A stretch of DNA of 64,000 nt, taken from positions 35,163-99,162 of the forward strand of contig JANYHT010000040.1 in NCBI GenBank assembly GCA_025358925.1. The letters are read 5' to 3'. The notes under the pieces are model-generated. The model ran no database searches, was not told the DNA's origin, and saw only the letters and a list, made by a program, of their open reading frames with translations. Positions 29,028 to 37,725 of this stretch are shown in pieces. Source of the DNA: Gemmatimonadaceae bacterium. GTDB taxonomy: Bacteria; Gemmatimonadota; Gemmatimonadetes; Gemmatimonadales; Gemmatimonadaceae. The stretch's first letter is position 1, and each line of letters opens with the position of its first letter. A program made the translations under genes and the position numbers.

Positions 29028-30839
29028 CTACCATTGTGTGGTACCGAGACGATGCATCGCCTCATCGAACGCATGGCCGCGCATTACACAGGCAGCGGCG
29101 TCAGCAAGAAGACGTTCTTCGCGCAAACCGACGCATACCGCACGCCATCGATCTCGATGCTGCTGCAAAAGCCGCAGCTCCCAACCAGAGAGCGGCGTTC
29201 GTCGATGAGGTGATGGGATGACAGTCAATTCATCGAGCACGTCGCTATTGGAGGCGTAAAGCTCCAACCACGTCGGCATCGTGGCTCCAGAGGGGATGAC
29301 GACGAGCAATCCACCAAGCGGTCGCGCGCGAGCAAACAGTGCGGGGCGCGGAAATTCTGGAGCATCTACGACGAAGAGTGGGATGCTGGTGCTCAGCGAT
29401 TCCAGCAGTGAGACGAATCCAGTCTCAGGGATTGTGGTCGAGAGGCCCAACTGCGTTGCGAGCCGTGCGCGATACCACGGTCCGTGAAATGGACCAAGCA
29501 TGACGACGGTTGCGTGTGGCGCGAGGCCGAGCACGTGCTGCCCGTACGCGAGTCCGTAGTCTTCGAGATCTGACGCGGACACCAACACTTGCACGGCGGG
29601 CCTCCCGGCGATCGCGAGCATTTGTCGCACGTGCATTTCGTACACGTATTCGTCTGCTCGATTGGATACATCGCGAGAAACGATGGCATGTCCGAGCAGC
29701 AGTATGCAAAAGCCGAGCACGAATATCCGCGCAAAAGTCCTCGGCAACTTCGCAGAAATGCCACTGATCGCAACAGCAAACCACGGTACGCACATCAAAA
29801 ATGGTAAGGCGAAAAAACGCGCGACGATGACTGGTTCCTCGTTGGGCGGGATGTTCATGATCGCGAGAAATACTGGCCCAGCGCAGACCGCGCTCAAAAG
29901 CAGCGCTACCCACAGCAGCACGCCCCATCCGCGCGCGCGCACGATGCCAATAACAAGTAGGATCGGTCCAATAAACGCAGTATGTTTTGGAAATCCGCGC
30001 GTAAAGTGCCAGAGGTTTGCACCATACGCGCTATGAACGGCGGACAACTGCACTGTGCCGTAGTCCAAGCGCAATACGTGACGCAGCAGTCGCGATGTAT
30101 CCCAATCGCCGTACACCAGCGGCGCCGACTTATTCGCCAGAAGTAGGGCAAGGAGTGGAGTGGCGCCGAGACCAAACGCGAGCAACGCGATACCCAACGC
30201 GCGCGTAACAACGGCGCGGTGATCTCGCCAGCGAATGATGCACGCAACCGGCAACGGTGCGAGCAACGCCAGCGTGTGATGATTAACGAAACCGAGTCCG
30301 AAGGCGAAGCCGAGGAGCGCCGTCGTTGGCAGGAGCGAACGTATGGTGGTATTCAGCGGCACCGTGAGTAAGCGGATGCTGGCTGTGAGCACAACAGATG
30401 CCAATAGTAAATTCAGCGCGAATGGCTCTGCCGCGTTTGCTTGTCGCCATACTTCGGGTGTGAGAAACGCCAGCAGTACCGCAAGCGCGGTTGCGCGCGC
30501 ATCGATCAGCGGCGCGAGCGCGCGGACAAGCAGCGCTCCAGCCGCTGCCGCGCAGACCGACGAGAAGCCGGCGACGAGCGAAACCAGTGGGAGCCAACGA
30601 TCGCCAAGTGCGAGCGCTTGACCCACGAGCGTGAAGAGTGGGTAGCCCGGTGGATGCGCAATGCCCCCAGCCTTGGCGATGACGAGAAATTCGCCAGCAT
30701 CAGCATCAGTGAGCGTGTGCGGTATGGTGCTGACGTACGCGATAAGCAGCACAGTAAAGCACGCGAGTACCCAACGATTTGCGTCTGGCGTTCGTTCGAA
30801 GGTGCGTCGCGTCGGTTCGCGGGATTCGACGTTGGGCAT
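29028..30839 (-). CDS. DUF2723-family membrane protein (PMT/TMEM260-like)
   Basis: A 603-aa integral membrane protein. The N-terminal half has about ten hydrophobic segments, and the first periplasmic loop reads DADAGEFLVIAKAGGIAHPP followed by GYPLFTLVGQ. This is the hallmark of DUF2723 proteins, relatives of protein O-mannosyltransferases and GT-C glycosyltransferases. Later motifs include FGLGFVNHHTLALL and a soluble C-terminal domain of about 180 residues (VYEMHVRQMLAIAGRPAVQV). ATG 30839 is chosen as the first start giving this layout; the frame is open to 31280, overlapping the divergent gene. A glycosyltransferase role is likely, but donor and acceptor are unknown. Confidence 0.85.
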   Translation of the reverse strand: MPNVESREPTRRTFERTPDANRWVLACFTVLLIAYVSTIPHTLTDADAGEFLVIAKAGGIAHPPGYPLFTLVGQALALGDRWLPLVSLVAGFSSVCAAAAGALLVRALAPLIDARATALAVLLAFLTPEVWRQANAAEPFALNLLLASVVLTASIRLLTVPLNTTIRSLLPTTALLGFAFGLGFVNHHTLALLAPLPVACIIRWRDHRAVVTRALGIALLAFGLGATPLLALLLANKSAPLVYGDWDTSRLLRHVLRLDYGTVQLSAVHSAYGANLWHFTRGFPKHTAFIGPILLVIGIVRARGWGVLLWVALLLSAVCAGPVFLAIMNIPPNEEPVIVARFFALPFLMCVPWFAVAISGISAKLPRTFARIFVLGFCILLLGHAIVSRDVSNRADEYVYEMHVRQMLAIAGRPAVQVLVSASDLEDYGLAYGQHVLGLAPHATVVMLGPFHGPWYRARLATQLGLSTTIPETGFVSLLESLSTSIPLFVVDAPEFPRPALFARARPLGGLLVVIPSGATMPTWLELYASNSDVLDELTVIPSPHRRTPLSGWELRLLQQHRDRWRAVCVGLREERLLADAAACVMRGHAFDEAMHRLGTTQW

Positions 30840-30986
30840 TACGATTTGCGGCGGGACCACGGCCTTGCGCCTGTGTGGGGCGAACATCGTATGGTCACTA
30901 TGCCACCGATAGTACGTTCGCGGAAGATCAACAGCGATTTCATCAGGTATCCGATGCGTCCTTTGCATTTGCCCGATTGCGTGAGC

Positions 30987-32444
30987 ATGATACGGAAGGT
31001 CAGCCGTACCGTGGCCGTTGGCGCGTTCTCCGTTGTTGCTATGACCGGATGCTCGCGCCGCGCACCGATTGATCCGCAATTGATTACCGTGTGGGTACGC
31101 ACGTGGTACGGTGCAATTCGCGTCGAACGACTGTCGCCGCCCGTAGCCTCCCGTCTCACGGCGTATGCGGCGACAGCACTCTACGCGGGCATTGCGGCGG
31201 TCGATCCTGTGCTCCCTGCACTCGACAGCACCCTGCGCGGCGTACCGCACCTGCCGCGCGCGGATCGACCGTCGGAACACGACGGCACGTTGGTCGCGGT
31301 TGCGGCAGAGCGCACCGTGCTGGATTCGCTGCTGCAGGAGGCGCTACCAACGACGCGAGCGGCATTCGGCCGACTCGCTGATTCGATCTCAGCCGATCGT
31401 GTGGTGCATGGCGTATCGGCTGCGGTGCGCGCGCGATCAGATTCACTCGGCGCGCGTATTGGACTGCGAATCGTCGCTTGGTCGCGCACCGATGGATTTG
31501 CGGCGACGCGCGGTCGACCGTACATGCCGCCAATCGGTGACGGTGCGTGGATCAACGATGCACCGGCCAACACCTATGCAACGCAAAATTTGTCGGGGGC
31601 GAGTGAGTTTATCGCGCTCGATAATCCAGCGAACCAACAGCGTGCGGGAAACACGAGTGACCGCGGCTTGATCATGAGTCGGCCGAAAGTAGCGACGATA
31701 AAGTCGTTGCCAGCGGCGAACATGGCTGGCTCAACAGAACCGTACTGGCGTGAGGTGCGCCCGTTTGTATTGCGAACGTGGGATGCGTGCCCGGTGCCAC
31801 CGGCACCACCGTTCTCTACCGATACGGCATCGGCATTGTATGACGATGCGCGCGCCGTGTATGACACCAAGGTGGCGCTCACCGCAGAACAGCGAACGAT
31901 CGCGTACTACTGGGCGGACAACGCTGGTGAAAGCGGCACGCCGGTTGGTCACTGGTTGTCCATTGCGAGTCAGATCATTAGTGAGCGTCATCTGGATGCA
32001 GCGACGGGAGCACGTGTGGTACTTGCGACTGCCGTTGCGCAAGCCGATGCGTTCGTCGCCGCGTGGGGATACAAATACCAGTACGCGCACCTGCGTCCGC
32101 GGACATACATTCGTCGCGTGATCGACGCAAATTGGGAGCCACTAATTCCAACGCCACCGTTTCCCGAGCGTCCCGCAGGGCATTCAACGCAGTCTGCCGC
32201 TGCCGCCTCGGTATTAACAGCACTTATCGGTGCGATGCCATTTACGGATAGCACGAGCATCTCGATCGGCCACGCGGTGCGGCACTTTGCGTCGTTTCAA
32301 GCGGCGAGCGAGGAGGCGGGCATGTCACGCGTGTATGGTGGTATTCACTACCCGTCGGGCAACATGAGTGGTGGTGCGTTGGGTCGATGTGTTGGTGCGA
32401 GCGTCGTGGCGGCATTTGGCGCAACGACTGTGAGTCAGCGATGA
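30987..32444 (+). CDS. Vanadium haloperoxidase-like lipoprotein (PAP2 superfamily)
   Basis: A 485-aa lipoprotein: MIRKVSRTVAVGAFSVVAMT followed by GCS (lipobox MTGC). ATG 30954 is an alternative start with CAGG upstream. The PAP2/VHPO active-site layout is present: K-x6-R-P in KYQYAHLRP, the second motif in PERPAGHSTQSAAAA (PAGH where chloroperoxidases have PSGH), and the third in SRVYGGIHYPSGN with the catalytic His. Upstream sections (LTAYAATALYAGIAAVDPVL) fit the helical core. Known members bind vanadate or act as phosphatases. Its stop overlaps the start of the CRTAC1-type gene (ATGA), so the two are coupled. Activity is not proven by sequence. Confidence 0.88.
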   Translation: MIRKVSRTVAVGAFSVVAMTGCSRRAPIDPQLITVWVRTWYGAIRVERLSPPVASRLTAYAATALYAGIAAVDPVLPALDSTLRGVPHLPRADRPSEHDGTLVAVAAERTVLDSLLQEALPTTRAAFGRLADSISADRVVHGVSAAVRARSDSLGARIGLRIVAWSRTDGFAATRGRPYMPPIGDGAWINDAPANTYATQNLSGASEFIALDNPANQQRAGNTSDRGLIMSRPKVATIKSLPAANMAGSTEPYWREVRPFVLRTWDACPVPPAPPFSTDTASALYDDARAVYDTKVALTAEQRTIAYYWADNAGESGTPVGHWLSIASQIISERHLDAATGARVVLATAVAQADAFVAAWGYKYQYAHLRPRTYIRRVIDANWEPLIPTPPFPERPAGHSTQSAAAASVLTALIGAMPFTDSTSISIGHAVRHFASFQAASEEAGMSRVYGGIHYPSGNMSGGALGRCVGASVVAAFGATTVSQR

Positions 32445-35400
32445 ACGCGATGAGGCTGGACTGGAATATTTTACGTCGCGCAGTCCGTGACGTGTCGCTG
32501 GTGCTGGTGACGGCCGCGTGCAATCCGAGTGCACCGACAGCGTGGCATAACGAGACAGGCTATCGATGGCGGCACCTTAATGTGGCGAGCGGTACGACAG
32601 GCTTCACGCGCATGGACGGCGCAGCCACGGGCATCAGTTTTGCTAACACGGCGAGCGAAACGATTCTGTTGGGCAATCGCATCTTGGGGCAGGGTGGCGG
32701 CGTATCGATGGGGGACGTCGATGGCGACGGATTGCCGGATGTTTTTCTCGCGCACACCGATGGCTGTAGCGCGCTTTACCGCAACAAAGGCCACTGGAAA
32801 TTTGAGGACATTACGAAAAGCGCGGGCGTCGGCGTCTGTGATCGGCATACGACGGGGTCCGCGTTCGCTGACGTCGATGGCGACGGTGATCTTGATTTGA
32901 TCGTCCTCACAACGACCGGACCCAACGCAATATTTCTCAATGATGGGAAAGGTCATTTCACGGAACATCGTGATCTTGGATTGGACACGATTGGTCACGG
33001 TGCAACGACGGTGACCATGGCCGACGTCAGTGGGGATGGTCATCTGGCGATGTTCATCGCGAACTACAAGCCATACAGCGTCGACGACACGATTCCGCCG
33101 CAACTGCGCGCGTTTAATCAAATGGTTCGGCAAACGGGGCCGAAACAATATGAGATTTTGCCAGAGCATCGGCGGGACTACAAGCTGGTCGTGCGTCCGG
33201 ACATGGGCGGCATGCGCATGACGCAGCGCGCGGAGCCAGATGAATTTTATGTCAACGACGGTCGAGGGCACTTCACGCGCGTTCCGATGGTATCGAATCG
33301 GTTTTGCGACGCGAACGGCAAACCGCTTACCGAAGAGTACGAATCGTTCGGACTGACGGCGAAATTCGTTGACCTGAATGGCGACGGCGCACCCGATCTG
33401 TACGTGGCCAATGACTTTGAAGACACCGATCAACTCTGGTACAACGATGGCAAGGGCAACTTTCGCCTCGCTGACTGGACATCACAGCGCCAGACGAGCA
33501 ACTCCGCGATGGGCGTGGACGTTGCGGATGTGAACGGCGACGGCCTACCGGATTTGTTCGAAACGGACATGCTCAGCAACGACGCGCGACGACTGAAGAC
33601 GCAGATGCCGACGCACACGGCGCTGCCGAAGAAGCCGGGCGAGCTGGAATTGCAACTGCAGTTTCAGCGTAACTCACTCTTCATCAATCGCGGGGATGGT
33701 ACATTTGCGGAGATCGCGAATGCCGCAGGAGTGCAGGCGAGTGGATGGTCGTGGGGCACATTATTTATGGATGTCGACCTCGACGGATGGCAAGACATTC
33801 TTGTTGCGAACGGACATTTGTGGGACATCATGGACGCCGATGTACAAGAAAGTTTGCAGAATCGTCTGAACGATGTGCCGTGGCAGCGACAGCGGTGGGA
33901 GTTTCCACCACTGAAACTGAAAAATGTCGCGTTTCGCAATCGCGGGGACCTCACGTTCGAGGACGTCAGCACAAAATGGCGCTTTGGAATCGACGAAGAT
34001 ATTTCTCACGGCATTGCGGCGGCGGATCTTGATGGCGACGGTGATCTCGATGTCGTCATCAATCGACTCGGTGCGCCGGCTTTAGTACTGCGCAACGACG
34101 CCACGGCGCCGCGTATCGCCGTTCGGCTCATTGGCGATGCGCCGAATACGCACGCCGTTGGCGCGAAAGTCACGCTGCTCAACGGAGCCGTTCCACTGCA
34201 AGTACGGGAAGTTGTTGTGGGCGGACTGTATCTGTCGCACAGCGACTACGAACTCTCGTTCGCCATGGGCACGTCGGATTCGGCAACGCTCGTCATTGAT
34301 TGGCGCGACGGACGGCGCAGTACCATTGCGCACGTGCGCTCCAACCGAGAGTATGAAATTTCACAACAGTCAGCCGTTGTGAAACCGGCTGTGCGAGCCA
34401 CTGTCGATTCGAGTCTGTTTGTCGATGCGACGGCGCAGCTTGGCGGACACACGCATACGGAAGACACCTTCGATGATTGGGATCGCCAGTTTCTGCTGCC
34501 GAACGCGCTGTCGCAGTTGGGGCCGAGCGTGTCATGGTACGACATCGATCGCGATGGCCGCGAAGACCTGATTGTGGGAACCGGGCAAGGCGGCCGTGTT
34601 GCGGTATTTCGCAGTGTTGGTGGAGTGCTGGTACCGCAACAACCGGCTGGTCCGGTTGCATTGGCGGACTTCACGTCAGTGCTCGGAATGACAGCCAACG
34701 GTACGACACGTCTGCTCGCGGGTGTCGCGACGTGGCAGCTACGCACCGACGCTGCCATGATCGCGCAACCCGCCGCGGTGATCATTGATGTGTCGCACGG
34801 TGCGATGTTGGCCACGCCGCACGCCGCGATTGGTTCTCATGCCTCGTCGACCGGACCAATCGCACTCGGCGATTATGACGATGATGGCGCACTCGACTTG
34901 TTTGTCGGTTCGCGTGCAATGCCGCTACAGTATCCGCTGCCCGCGTCGTCCGGCTTATTCCGAAATGTGCACGGTACATTTGTGCTCGATACGGCGAACA
35001 GTGCCGTGCTTCGCAATATCGGCATGGTGACGTCCGCGATGTTTGCAGACATCAATGGTGATGGCCATGCCGACTTGGTGCTGACGCGCGATTGGGGATC
35101 GCTGCTGCTCTTGTTGAACGATGGACACGGTCGACTGCACGTTGCCCCGGACTCGTGGGGCCTTTCACGTTGGACCAGCGAATGGAACGGTGTGTCCGCC
35201 GGTGATCTCGATGGGGATGGTCGGTTGGATCTGGTTGCGACGAGTTGGGGTCGTAACACTGGCGTGTCCGTTGACAGCACTCGCCCGTTGGTGATGACCT
35301 ACGGCGCGTTTGGTACGGGTGGTGAAGTGGAAATGTTGCTCGGACAGCAGGACGCGCGCGTTCACGGTTTGTCTCCACTCAATAGCTACCCGCGAGTGCG

Positions 35401-36151
35401 TATGGCGGTGCGCGACGTCGTGAATCGCATCAGCAGTTTTTCGGCGTATGCAAACGCATCGGTTGAGACGGTGCTGGGATCGGCCATGGCATCATCGCGG
35501 CAACTTGAAGTGCGCACGCTCGACCACATGATGTTCTTAAATCGCGGTGATCATTTTGATGCAGTGCCGCTGCCGGACGAAGCGCAGTGGGCGCCATCCT
35601 TTGGATCGGCGATTGCGGATTTCGACGGCGACGGCGCAGAGGACGTATTTCTCGCGCAGAATTTCTTTCCAACAATGATCGGGCTTCCTCGCTTCGATGC
35701 GGGACGCAGCTTGCTGCTCCGCGGCGATGGCCGCGGTGCGCTTACTCCGGTATCAGGACAACTGTCAGGATTGCACGTGTACGGCGATCAACGCGGGGCT
35801 GCGTACGCTGACTTCAATGGCGATGGCAAGCTCGATCTCGCGGTATCGCAAAATGGGGCCGCCACGCGACTGTTCGTGAATCGAGGTGCGAAGGCGGGGT
35901 TACGTGTACGCGTGCGCGGATCCTCGAGCAATCCGGATGGAATTGGCACGCAACTACGCGTGATGTACGGCGCGCGTATGGGTCCCGTGCGCGAGGTGCA
36001 AACCAGCGCTGGCTATTGGTCGCAAAACGGCGCGGTACAAGTATTCGGTTTGTCTGGAATTCCAACGGCCGTTTGGGTGCGTTGGCCTGGTGGTGCGGAA
36101 ACCACGGTACCAATACCAGCGGGTGCGTTGGAGGTCGTGGTCACACGGTAG
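32441..36151 (+). CDS. Large FG-GAP/VCBS and ASPIC_UnbV (CRTAC1-family) lipoprotein
   Basis: A 1236-aa surface lipoprotein starting at ATG 32441, overlapping the haloperoxidase stop. The N-terminal VSLVLVTAAC is a lipobox. There are many FG-GAP/VCBS calcium-binding repeats of DxDGDG type: DVDGDGLPDVFLAHT, DVDGDGDLDLIVLT, DLNGDGAPDLYVAND, DVNGDGLPDLFETD, DLDGDGDLDVVINR and, in a second propeller, DYDDDGALDLFVG, DFDGDGAEDVFLAQN, DFNGDGKLDLAVSQ. Each propeller is followed by an ASPIC_UnbV domain; the last holds NPDGIGTQLRV, SAGYWSQNGAVQVFGL and VWVRWPGG. It is twice the normal CRTAC1 length and looks like a tandem duplication. Likely a surface adhesion or binding protein. Confidence 0.9.
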   Translation: MNAMRLDWNILRRAVRDVSLVLVTAACNPSAPTAWHNETGYRWRHLNVASGTTGFTRMDGAATGISFANTASETILLGNRILGQGGGVSMGDVDGDGLPDVFLAHTDGCSALYRNKGHWKFEDITKSAGVGVCDRHTTGSAFADVDGDGDLDLIVLTTTGPNAIFLNDGKGHFTEHRDLGLDTIGHGATTVTMADVSGDGHLAMFIANYKPYSVDDTIPPQLRAFNQMVRQTGPKQYEILPEHRRDYKLVVRPDMGGMRMTQRAEPDEFYVNDGRGHFTRVPMVSNRFCDANGKPLTEEYESFGLTAKFVDLNGDGAPDLYVANDFEDTDQLWYNDGKGNFRLADWTSQRQTSNSAMGVDVADVNGDGLPDLFETDMLSNDARRLKTQMPTHTALPKKPGELELQLQFQRNSLFINRGDGTFAEIANAAGVQASGWSWGTLFMDVDLDGWQDILVANGHLWDIMDADVQESLQNRLNDVPWQRQRWEFPPLKLKNVAFRNRGDLTFEDVSTKWRFGIDEDISHGIAAADLDGDGDLDVVINRLGAPALVLRNDATAPRIAVRLIGDAPNTHAVGAKVTLLNGAVPLQVREVVVGGLYLSHSDYELSFAMGTSDSATLVIDWRDGRRSTIAHVRSNREYEISQQSAVVKPAVRATVDSSLFVDATAQLGGHTHTEDTFDDWDRQFLLPNALSQLGPSVSWYDIDRDGREDLIVGTGQGGRVAVFRSVGGVLVPQQPAGPVALADFTSVLGMTANGTTRLLAGVATWQLRTDAAMIAQPAAVIIDVSHGAMLATPHAAIGSHASSTGPIALGDYDDDGALDLFVGSRAMPLQYPLPASSGLFRNVHGTFVLDTANSAVLRNIGMVTSAMFADINGDGHADLVLTRDWGSLLLLLNDGHGRLHVAPDSWGLSRWTSEWNGVSAGDLDGDGRLDLVATSWGRNTGVSVDSTRPLVMTYGAFGTGGEVEMLLGQQDARVHGLSPLNSYPRVRMAVRDVVNRISSFSAYANASVETVLGSAMASSRQLEVRTLDHMMFLNRGDHFDAVPLPDEAQWAPSFGSAIADFDGDGAEDVFLAQNFFPTMIGLPRFDAGRSLLLRGDGRGALTPVSGQLSGLHVYGDQRGAAYADFNGDGKLDLAVSQNGAATRLFVNRGAKAGLRVRVRGSSSNPDGIGTQLRVMYGARMGPVREVQTSAGYWSQNGAVQVFGLSGIPTAVWVRWPGGAETTVPIPAGALEVVVTR

Positions 36152-36285
36152 CGGCGGCGCAGCCGGATAAAAGCCGAGATAGCGTTCTCGCGGTTCGCGG
36201 GGAGGCAATGATTGCATAAATACTTCCTTGCCTGCGGGTTGCCCTAAAAGATCACACGATAAGGGCGGTGACTCGCGTTCAGCGC

Positions 36286-36756
36286 TCACAGGTGCACCAA
36301 CACTTTTCCCGGTACTATCGCGCCGCACCGCACGTGCTGCCGCTGCGGCACGACGGCGCGACGCATTTGGCATTGATCGTATGCTTGTCTCGCCCGCGCC
36401 TCTGCCTCCGGACCAACTGGTCGCAGGCTCACTTCAAACCGTTGCATTCCAAAACGAAATGTGTTGGCCGTGCGCAGTTTTTGGACCGTCATATTACCCG
36501 GAAAAATTACTTCAATGTCTCGCCCAGGTATCACCGCGAGGACGATCACGTTGTCCGCCCGTCGCACAAACACAGTGGCTATTTCACGCGTGCGATCCAA
36601 TGTAAGAATTCCGACTGAAAACTATAGCGAATCACCAATTGCGTGACCAGCTAGCGAGGGTTTGGAAGTTATTGAAGCCGGAGATAGATGTGCGTTGGGC
36701 GTGTGTTGGCACGCCGCCAGTCGTGTGACCAGTGCACACAGGGTGAGGATGTGCAT
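36286..36756 (-). pseudogene. Small lipoprotein gene with in-frame amber stop
   Basis: One minus-strand frame runs from ATG 36756, preceded by GAGGTGCGAGG, to TGA 36286-36288, with a single TAG at 36622-36624. The first part is a lipoprotein leader (MHILTLCALVTRLAAC, lipobox LAAC) and ends GHAIGDSL before the TAG. The same frame then continues FSVGILTLDRTREIATVFVR and ADNVIVLAVIPGRDIEVIFP with normal protein character to the end. A TGG to TAG change would restore a 156-aa lipoprotein. It follows the plug-domain gene by 16 bases, so the two were probably one operon. Recent pseudogene, sequencing error or readthrough cannot be separated here. Confidence 0.6.
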
Positions 36757-36772
36757 CCTCGCACCTCGGTGA

Positions 36773-37537
36773 CTAACGAGTCTTTCCATTGGGAATCCGT
36801 GACCAGATGACGATTGTCCCACACGGCGTGGTGTTTGCGCCCACGCGCTGAAATTCGATCGGGATCGTCGAGAAATACGGATATAGTTCCATCGCTTCGA
36901 CTGTACTCGGCAGCAATTCGTCGACTTCCATTGCGATCGAACGCGCTCCATCGAGCCAAATATCTGGTTGACACATTGTTCCGCGCGAGCCTGTGTATGC
37001 GACGAAACGTACCTTCCCTCGCACGACGTTCACGCCGCGCTTTGTGCGCAGCAGATCACTCAGCCGAGAGGCGCCGCGTTCGACAATATCCTCGCGAGTG
37101 ATGTATGTGCCGAGTCCGCGTTTGCGTCGTTCGTTAAAGTCGCGTAGTCCAAGTGCCGTCCGCGTTTGATTTTCCGTGACTTTAATACTGCCGAGGCGTT
37201 GCGCGAGCGGTTCGAGCTGGACGACCACCGTATCCCACGTCCGATTTCGCGCGTTCAGGAGTGCGTCAACCGGTTCGAACCCGACACGCCGCAGCGAGAT
37301 GGTGACCGTGTCTATCGCCGCAGTGAAGAGCTCAAAGGAACCTCGCACATCGCTTCGGGTGCTTGAGCCAGGGATGGAAACAACCACGCCTTCCATCGAC
37401 GCCCCGGCGGCGTCGCGCACCACGCCCACAAGCTGACGACGCGTTGGCTGTGGCGTGCCCTGCGCTTCTGCCTCCGCGAGGTGCGCGAGAGACGCCAAAA
37501 CGAAAAAAGTCGGGACGTACCAACCGCTGCGAGACAT
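36773..37537 (-). CDS. Stand-alone carboxypeptidase-regulatory plus TonB plug-like protein, no barrel
   Basis: A 254-aa exported protein. The signal peptide is MSRSGWYVPTFFVLASLAHL, cleavage near EAQG. A CarboxypepD_reg-like domain (LVGVVRDAAGASMEGVVVSI; FELFTAAIDTVTISLRRVGF) is followed by a plug-like domain (GLGTYITREDIVERGASRLS, LLRTKRGVNV, MCQPDIWLDG, VEAMELYPYFSTIPIEFQRV) and ends at once in SRIPNGKTR. A TonB receptor would continue with about 600 residues of barrel, which is missing. The stop is clean and a lipoprotein gene follows 16 bases on, so it does not look like a recent truncation. GGAGGA lies 12 bases before ATG 37537. Role unknown. Confidence 0.75.
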   Translation of the reverse strand: MSRSGWYVPTFFVLASLAHLAEAEAQGTPQPTRRQLVGVVRDAAGASMEGVVVSIPGSSTRSDVRGSFELFTAAIDTVTISLRRVGFEPVDALLNARNRTWDTVVVQLEPLAQRLGSIKVTENQTRTALGLRDFNERRKRGLGTYITREDIVERGASRLSDLLRTKRGVNVVRGKVRFVAYTGSRGTMCQPDIWLDGARSIAMEVDELLPSTVEAMELYPYFSTIPIEFQRVGANTTPCGTIVIWSRIPNGKTR

Positions 37538-37725
37538 GCGCTGCAGGATTCCTCCGAGAGGGACAATTCAAGTCGGACGTCAAAGCGGCGTACGATCACC
37601 GTCCCGCACTTGAAGCTGTATCCCGCGACTTCGTCCGTCCAGCACTGGTTGAAATCTTCCCGGATAGGACGCACGCTGCGTCGCTCACCGTTGGCGCCGA
37701 ACCGCGGAGCAGCGCAACTTGAGAA

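Noticed and set aside
30441..30986. N-terminal extension of the haloperoxidase-like frame
   Set aside because: It runs antisense through the DUF2723 gene and precedes a perfect lipoprotein leader at 30987.
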